Shown here in pieces: positions 32,775 to 36,710 of a stretch of DNA of 36,710 nucleotides. Within the stretch, counting starts at the first letter, position 1; every line of letters begins with the position of its first letter. The DNA is from Halomonas sp. (GTDB lineage: Bacteria > Pseudomonadota > Gammaproteobacteria > Pseudomonadales > Halomonadaceae). The position numbers and the translations under genes are program-made. The notes below the pieces were generated by a model. That model ran no database searches. It had not been told where the DNA came from and worked only from the letters and a program-made list of their open reading frames with translations. The stretch spans positions 1-36,710 of the forward strand of contig NZ_REBQ01000150.1 of assembly GCF_007692655.1 (NCBI RefSeq). The letters are read 5' to 3'.

Positions 32775-33950
32775 ATGTTTGATCCTTCGCATGCGGTACC
32801 GACGACAATGGCTGCAATGCTATTGACTGGACATGGCGGTATCGAAAAGCTGCAATACCATGAGGATGTTGCCGTGCCTCAACCCAAGGCCGGAGAGGTA
32901 CTGGTACAAGTAACCGCCACGGCGAAGAACAATACCGATCGCAAGGCGCGTGAAGGCCTTTATCCCACCAAGGATAAAGGTGATGTCACTTCGTTTGCCA
33001 TGGGCGGAACACCGACACTGACCTTTCCCCGTATCCAAGGCGCGGATGTAGCGGGCCGGATCGTGGCGGTGGGAGAGGGCGTTGATGTTGAACGTATTGG
33101 TCAGCGAGGGCTGCTCGATTTTAATATCTACGCCGATAAACGCCGCGATATTAACCTAACCCCCGATTATTATGGGCACGGGGCCGATGGTGGGTTTGCT
33201 GAGTATATCGCCGTGCCTGCTGATCAGTTTCATCATGTGCCTAACCCAGAGCTAAGCGATGCCGAGCTGGCTGCAATGGGTATGTGCTCTTATCAAACGG
33301 CTTATCATATGATGACAGCCGCTGGTGTCAGTGCCGGTGAGCGCGTTCTGGTGAGTGGCGCCAGCGGTGGAGTGGGGACTGCACTGATTCAGCTGTGCCG
33401 TGTTGTGGGTGCTATCCCCTATGCGGTTAGCCAGCTAGATAAGGCGGATGCGCTTAAAGCACTAGGTGCGGAGGCAGTGATTGATCGTGGCGATCTGCCC
33501 ACTCTGGTGGAGCGGGTTTTAGAAACCTCTGGTGGCACACCAATTGATGCGGTGATGGATTTGGTCGGCGGGGAGATGACTAACCTGTTTATCGACACGA
33601 TGATTGTCGATATGCAGAAGCGCAAGAGTTATCCGCGCCTTTCCATTGCTGGCGCCAGCGGTGGCAACCTTAGTGAAATGATGTGGACCCGCATTTACCT
33701 GTATCAGGTGCAAATTTTTGGCGTTTCCCACGGTACCCGTGAAGAGGCCGAACAGCTGGTAGCGTGGATTCGCAGCGGTGAATTAAAACCGGTACTCCAC
33801 GCAGCATTTAAGCTTTCCGAGCTTCATGATGCCGAGCGTTATTTTGTAAATCGAGGCAGTAACTATTTAGGAAAAATTGTCATCGTCCCCGATGCCCAAT
33901 GGGCTGCCCATGGCGCTCCCTTTGCGCTTGATCATGTACCTTCTGACTAG
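32775..33950 (+). CDS. MDR-family zinc-type alcohol dehydrogenase / quinone oxidoreductase-like protein
   Basis: A 391-residue medium-chain dehydrogenase/reductase. The N-terminal GroES-like domain (about 12-155) is followed by a Rossmann NAD(P)-binding domain with GASGGVG at 195-201. The classical catalytic zinc motif GHExxG is not evident, which favours the quinone oxidoreductase-like branch. The ATG at 32775 is chosen because GAGGAG lies 8 bp before it; a TTG at 32760 is possible but poor. The stop codon is 11 bp before the proline racemase-family gene, so they form an operon, presumably catabolic. Confidence 0.82.
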   Translation: MFDPSHAVPTTMAAMLLTGHGGIEKLQYHEDVAVPQPKAGEVLVQVTATAKNNTDRKAREGLYPTKDKGDVTSFAMGGTPTLTFPRIQGADVAGRIVAVGEGVDVERIGQRGLLDFNIYADKRRDINLTPDYYGHGADGGFAEYIAVPADQFHHVPNPELSDAELAAMGMCSYQTAYHMMTAAGVSAGERVLVSGASGGVGTALIQLCRVVGAIPYAVSQLDKADALKALGAEAVIDRGDLPTLVERVLETSGGTPIDAVMDLVGGEMTNLFIDTMIVDMQKRKSYPRLSIAGASGGNLSEMMWTRIYLYQVQIFGVSHGTREEAEQLVAWIRSGELKPVLHAAFKLSELHDAERYFVNRGSNYLGKIVIVPDAQWAAHGAPFALDHVPSD

Positions 33951-33961
33951 GAGTGCCGTTA

Positions 33962-35035
33962 GTGAATAACATTCATACCATTCAACTGATGGATACTCAT
34001 GCCGGTGGTGATGTCAGCCGCATTGTCACTGGAGGTATTGACGTGCTACCAGGTGCCACTGTTCGCGAGCAGATGGAGTACCTGCGCGATGAAGCTGACG
34101 GTCTGCGCCGCCTGCTGCTCGAAGAGCCCTACGGGATTCCAGAGATGTCAGTCGATTTGTTGGTGCCGACGAGCCATCCTGAGGCTGTGGCGGGTTACAT
34201 TATTATGGAGGTAATGGGGTACCCCATTTATTCGGGCTCTAATACGCTATGTACGGCGACTGCCGTGTTGGAGAGCGGTATTGTGCCCAAACAGGAAGGC
34301 ATCCAGCGCTTTAAGCTAGAAGCGCCAGCGGGGCTGGTGCAAATCGAAGCGAAGGTGCATAACGGAGTGGTGGAGTCAGTTACCTGCGGGGGGCTGCCCA
34401 GTTATATTGATACCCATCACGATACGATCCTGGTGCCGGGCGTAGGCCAAGTCACATACTCCATCGCCTACAGCGGTGGTTTTTACGCCTTAGTCGATGC
34501 CACTGAATTGGGCTTTAAACTGGTACGAGATGAAGAGCGTGCGTTAGCCGAATGCGCCTATAAAATAGTTGAAGCTATCAAAGCGAAGCGTGGTTTTTCT
34601 CACTACACCTTAGGTGATGTTGGGCCCCTGCCATTCCTGCACTTCATGGGGCCGGAAGAGCAAATAGCCGAGGGGTTTGTGCGGTCGCGTTCAACCACGT
34701 ACGTGCACCCCGGCGTTATTTGCCGAAGTACCACGGGAACAGGCACCTCCGCTCGCTTGGCACTCATGAACTATGAGGGGCGTTTGAACGTAGGGGATAA
34801 GTTAGAGACGGTCTCGCTCAGGGATACGGGCTTTATCGGCACCTTCACTGATACCCGCCAAGAGGGAGCTCACCAAGTGGTGGAAAATACCATCACCGGT
34901 CGTAGCTACGTGCTGGCACACTCCAACATTGTCATTAACTGCGATGACCCAATGGTGGCGTGTGGCGAGCTACGCCATATATTACGTGACCGTTACCAAC
35001 GCCCTGAACCTGTGGCGCTGCCGTTGGAGACATAG
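33962..35035 (+). CDS. Proline racemase-family protein, Cys/Thr type
   Basis: A 357-residue protein of the proline racemase / hydroxyproline epimerase / trans-3-hydroxy-L-proline dehydratase family. The first catalytic position is Cys97 (in GSNTLCTATAVLESG), but the usual CGHG that follows is CTAT. The second catalytic Cys of racemases is replaced by Thr258 (RSTTGTGTSA). A Cys/Thr pair is the pattern of dehydratases rather than racemases. The GTG at 33962 is preferred: GGAG lies 8 nt before it and overlaps the alternative GTG at 33953. It is coupled to the MDR oxidoreductase gene. True substrate unknown. Confidence 0.82.
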   Translation: MNNIHTIQLMDTHAGGDVSRIVTGGIDVLPGATVREQMEYLRDEADGLRRLLLEEPYGIPEMSVDLLVPTSHPEAVAGYIIMEVMGYPIYSGSNTLCTATAVLESGIVPKQEGIQRFKLEAPAGLVQIEAKVHNGVVESVTCGGLPSYIDTHHDTILVPGVGQVTYSIAYSGGFYALVDATELGFKLVRDEERALAECAYKIVEAIKAKRGFSHYTLGDVGPLPFLHFMGPEEQIAEGFVRSRSTTYVHPGVICRSTTGTGTSARLALMNYEGRLNVGDKLETVSLRDTGFIGTFTDTRQEGAHQVVENTITGRSYVLAHSNIVINCDDPMVACGELRHILRDRYQRPEPVALPLET

Positions 35036-35217
35036 CCCTCTGCTTCTAAGCGTTCCCAGACCGGGGCTTTTTGCGCCTCGGTCATACTCCCCCAGCCAGC
35101 GATTTCATCTAACGTACGGCCACAGCCCTGGCAAACCGTCGTCGACATGTCCATTTGGCAAACTTTTATGCATGGCGATATCGGACGCGCCTTGTGTGAC
35201 GAGGAGGGATGAGTCAT
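34993..35217 (-). CDS. DUF1289-family small Cys-rich protein
   Basis: A 74-residue protein with the DUF1289 signature: SPCIKVCQMD, then CQGCGRTLDEIAGWGSMTEAQK. The four cysteines (C16, C20, C29, C32) probably bind a metal. Small proteins of this family are common in proteobacteria and have no known function. Its 3' end overlaps the convergent proline racemase-family gene by 43 bp. Confidence 0.85.
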   Translation of the reverse strand: MTHPSSSHKARPISPCIKVCQMDMSTTVCQGCGRTLDEIAGWGSMTEAQKAPVWERLEAEGYVSNGSATGSGRW

Positions 35218-35272
35218 TGATAACGCTCTTCGTGGCTAAGCAGTGGTGTAGGTCGTGGTACAAGCTCATAGG

Positions 35273-35689
35273 CTATGTGGCAGACACCTTACCACGCAGC
35301 GATTTTATTTTGCCTTTGCGGGTTTTATGGTCGACCCGGCGGCGCTGGGAGCCTTTGGTGGGCTTGGTGGCGCGACGTACCTTTTGCTGTTTGGTGGCGC
35401 TCTGTATCAGCTCTTTTAAGCGCGCTAGCGCATCTTCTTTGTTTAATTCAAGTTTACGATGGCTCTGGGCTTTGATAATGACTACGCCCTCTTTACTGAT
35501 ACGTTGATCAGATAGCGCCATTAACCGCTCTTTGTAGTGCGGGGGCAGCGTGGAGCTAAGAATATCAAAGCGTAAATGCACCGCTGAAGCGACCTTATTG
35601 ACGTTCTGGCCGCCAGCACCTTGGGCGCGAATCTGGCTGATATCAATCTCCCAATCAGCCAGGGTAACGTTACTTGAAATGGTGAGCAT
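35273..35689 (-). CDS. arfB: Alternative ribosome-rescue factor ArfB (peptidyl-tRNA hydrolase)
   Basis: A 138-residue release-factor-like protein that rescues stalled ribosomes by hydrolysing peptidyl-tRNA. The catalytic GGQ is in RAQGAGGQNVNKVAS (about residues 22-36), and the C-terminal tail is Lys/Arg-rich (KVRRATKPTKGSQRRRV), the part that inserts into the empty mRNA channel. Length and sequence closely resemble E. coli ArfB (YaeJ, 140 aa). The ATG at 35689 follows AGGGG; the TTG at 35692 is not needed. It lies 55 bp upstream of the DUF1289 gene on the same strand. Confidence 0.93.
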   Translation of the reverse strand: MLTISSNVTLADWEIDISQIRAQGAGGQNVNKVASAVHLRFDILSSTLPPHYKERLMALSDQRISKEGVVIIKAQSHRKLELNKEDALARLKELIQSATKQQKVRRATKPTKGSQRRRVDHKTRKGKIKSLRGKVSAT

Positions 35690-35774
35690 CAATGGCCCCT
35701 GTGTTACTTATCAGCTTATAAGGCTAGCATAATTGGCACAGAAGCGGTGGCCGTTAGGTCTTTAGCACGCCCTA

Positions 35775-36710
35775 TTAGTCAGCTAGATTGTTGACGGGCT
35801 GACCATTGATATAAGCCAGTAGGTTGTGAAAGGCATCGCCAAAGTAGAGTTCGTAGCTATCTTTTTCCACGTAGCCCAGGTGTGGCGTGGCGACGAGATT
35901 GGGCAATGCTAATAGCGAGTGTTCGAACACAGGCTCTGTATCAAATACGTCTACCGCCGCCTGACCGGGGCGTCCAGCCAAAAGCGCCTGTTCAAGTGCT
36001 CCTGGCGCGACTAACTGGGAACGGCTGGTGTTCACTAGCAACGAGGTAGGTTTCATCTGCGCGAGTGTCTCAGCGGTAATGATGCCGCGAGTATCATCGT
36101 TTAAGCGCAGGTGCAGACTAAGAACATCCGAACGCTGGAACAAATCGGCTTGGCTTTTGGCCACTTCAAGTCCGGCATCGATGGCGCGCTGGCGAGTACC
36201 TTCCCGCCCCCATACCAGTACATCCATTTCAAATGCCTGACCATAGCGGGCTACCAAGCTGCCGATTTTTCCGTAGCCGAAAATGCCTAGCGTGCGGCCT
36301 TTAAGGCCAGTGCCTAGCGTACGTTGCCAATGGCCAGCTTTTAAGTTCTCAACCTCCGCCGGGATATGGCGCATCGCGGAGAGCACCAAGCCCCAAGTCA
36401 ATTCTGCCGCAGCATACGGTGAGCCTGTGCCCGCCATCACGGTGACGCCATGGCGTCGACAGGCTTCCATATCCACATGCGCTGCGCCGCCACCGGTTTG
36501 ACTAATAACTTTTAGGTTAGGCAACCGCTCAAGCAGGGCAGCCGTAATAGGGGTGCGCTCACGAATGAGCACTAACGCCTCTGCGTCCTGGAAGCGGACA
36601 CTCAGCGCGTCCAGATCGGTGAGGGTGTCGTTAAAAACAGTCACTTCATGGTCTTCTAACTGCTTAAATGCATCTAAACTACGCACACAGTCCTGATAGT
36701 CATCGGGGAT
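35775..36710 (-). CDS. D-2-hydroxyacid dehydrogenase family protein (5' partial)
   Basis: NAD-dependent dehydrogenase of the SerA/2-hydroxyacid family; 311 residues are visible. The frame is open to the window end, where the translated residues IPDDYQDCVRSL show the typical N-terminus, so the GTG at 36686 is not the start and only a few residues are missing. The Rossmann motif is GIFGYGKIG; the catalytic residues are Arg in VNTSRSQ, Glu in FDTEPV and His in ATPHLGYVE. The substrate is uncertain; this subgroup is not clearly phosphoglycerate-specific. Confidence 0.88.
   Translation of the reverse strand: MPDDYQDCVRSLDAFKQLEDHEVTVFNDTLTDLDALSVRFQDAEALVLIRERTPITAALLERLPNLKVISQTGGGAAHVDMEACRRHGVTVMAGTGSPYAAAELTWGLVLSAMRHIPAEVENLKAGHWQRTLGTGLKGRTLGIFGYGKIGSLVARYGQAFEMDVLVWGREGTRQRAIDAGLEVAKSQADLFQRSDVLSLHLRLNDDTRGIITAETLAQMKPTSLLVNTSRSQLVAPGALEQALLAGRPGQAAVDVFDTEPVFEHSLLALPNLVATPHLGYVEKDSYELYFGDAFHNLLAYINGQPVNNLAD

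Noticed and set aside
1..36710. CRISPR arrays, tRNA/rRNA genes, IS elements, phage or att sites
   Set aside because: None seen; no regularly spaced repeats of 25-40 bp, no transposase or integrase.

Overview
The window looks like chromosome from a moderately GC-rich gammaproteobacterium, most likely Halomonadaceae (Halomonas or a close relative). This is inferred from gene content (DUF3581, QmcA/NfeD, NnrU, ArfB, MmsA, TPP-riboswitch transporter) and protein style, not from a marker gene. There is no rRNA, tRNA, CRISPR array, IS element or prophage. Genes are tightly packed and only one gene-free stretch exceeds 300 bases (20515-20877).

Layout. 1-690: 3' part of bluB (cobalamin lower-ligand synthesis). 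768-4992: LysR regulator, amidase, small membrane protein and SSS symporter, a probable amide uptake and hydrolysis unit. 4996-6795 (-): membrane diguanylate cyclase. 7050-8602 (-): nfeD-qmcA membrane operon. 8723-9169: periplasmic DUF305 protein behind a MerR/CueR-type promoter. 9283-9999: TRIC-family channel. 10010-12991 (-): AsmA/TamB-like protein. 13101-13808: DUF3581.

13826-24420 is the centrepiece, a six-gene amidoligase/ATP-grasp/alpha-E/transglutaminase cluster. A minus-strand operon encodes transglutaminase-DUF2126 amidoligase, an ATP-grasp-alpha-E fusion, and a second transglutaminase. A divergent plus-strand operon encodes a stand-alone circularly permuted ATP-grasp and a stand-alone alpha-E protein, with a zinc-ribbon metallopeptidase tail-to-tail behind them. 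The families are known from comparative genomics as a putative peptide-synthesis or protein-modification system without an established product. Two things stand out by eye. First, the divergent intergenic region carries two back-to-back sigma-54 promoters, each matching TGGNACG-N4-TTGC, flanking two NtrC-like enhancer sites, which suggests nitrogen-limitation control of both operons. Second, the fused ATP-grasp protein lacks about 65 residues holding the nucleotide-binding Lys/Gly segment of its in-window paralogue, so it may be a pseudo-enzyme partner.

24736-36710: mmsA behind an 18-bp palindrome resembling a LiuR operator; an unrecognised protein; an AhpD-like peroxidase-related protein; a TPP riboswitch and its SSS transporter; a GAF-PAS-GGDEF cyclase overlapping corA; nnrU; an operon of an MDR oxidoreductase and a Cys/Thr-type proline racemase-family protein; a DUF1289 protein; arfB; and a D-2-hydroxyacid dehydrogenase cut by the window end.
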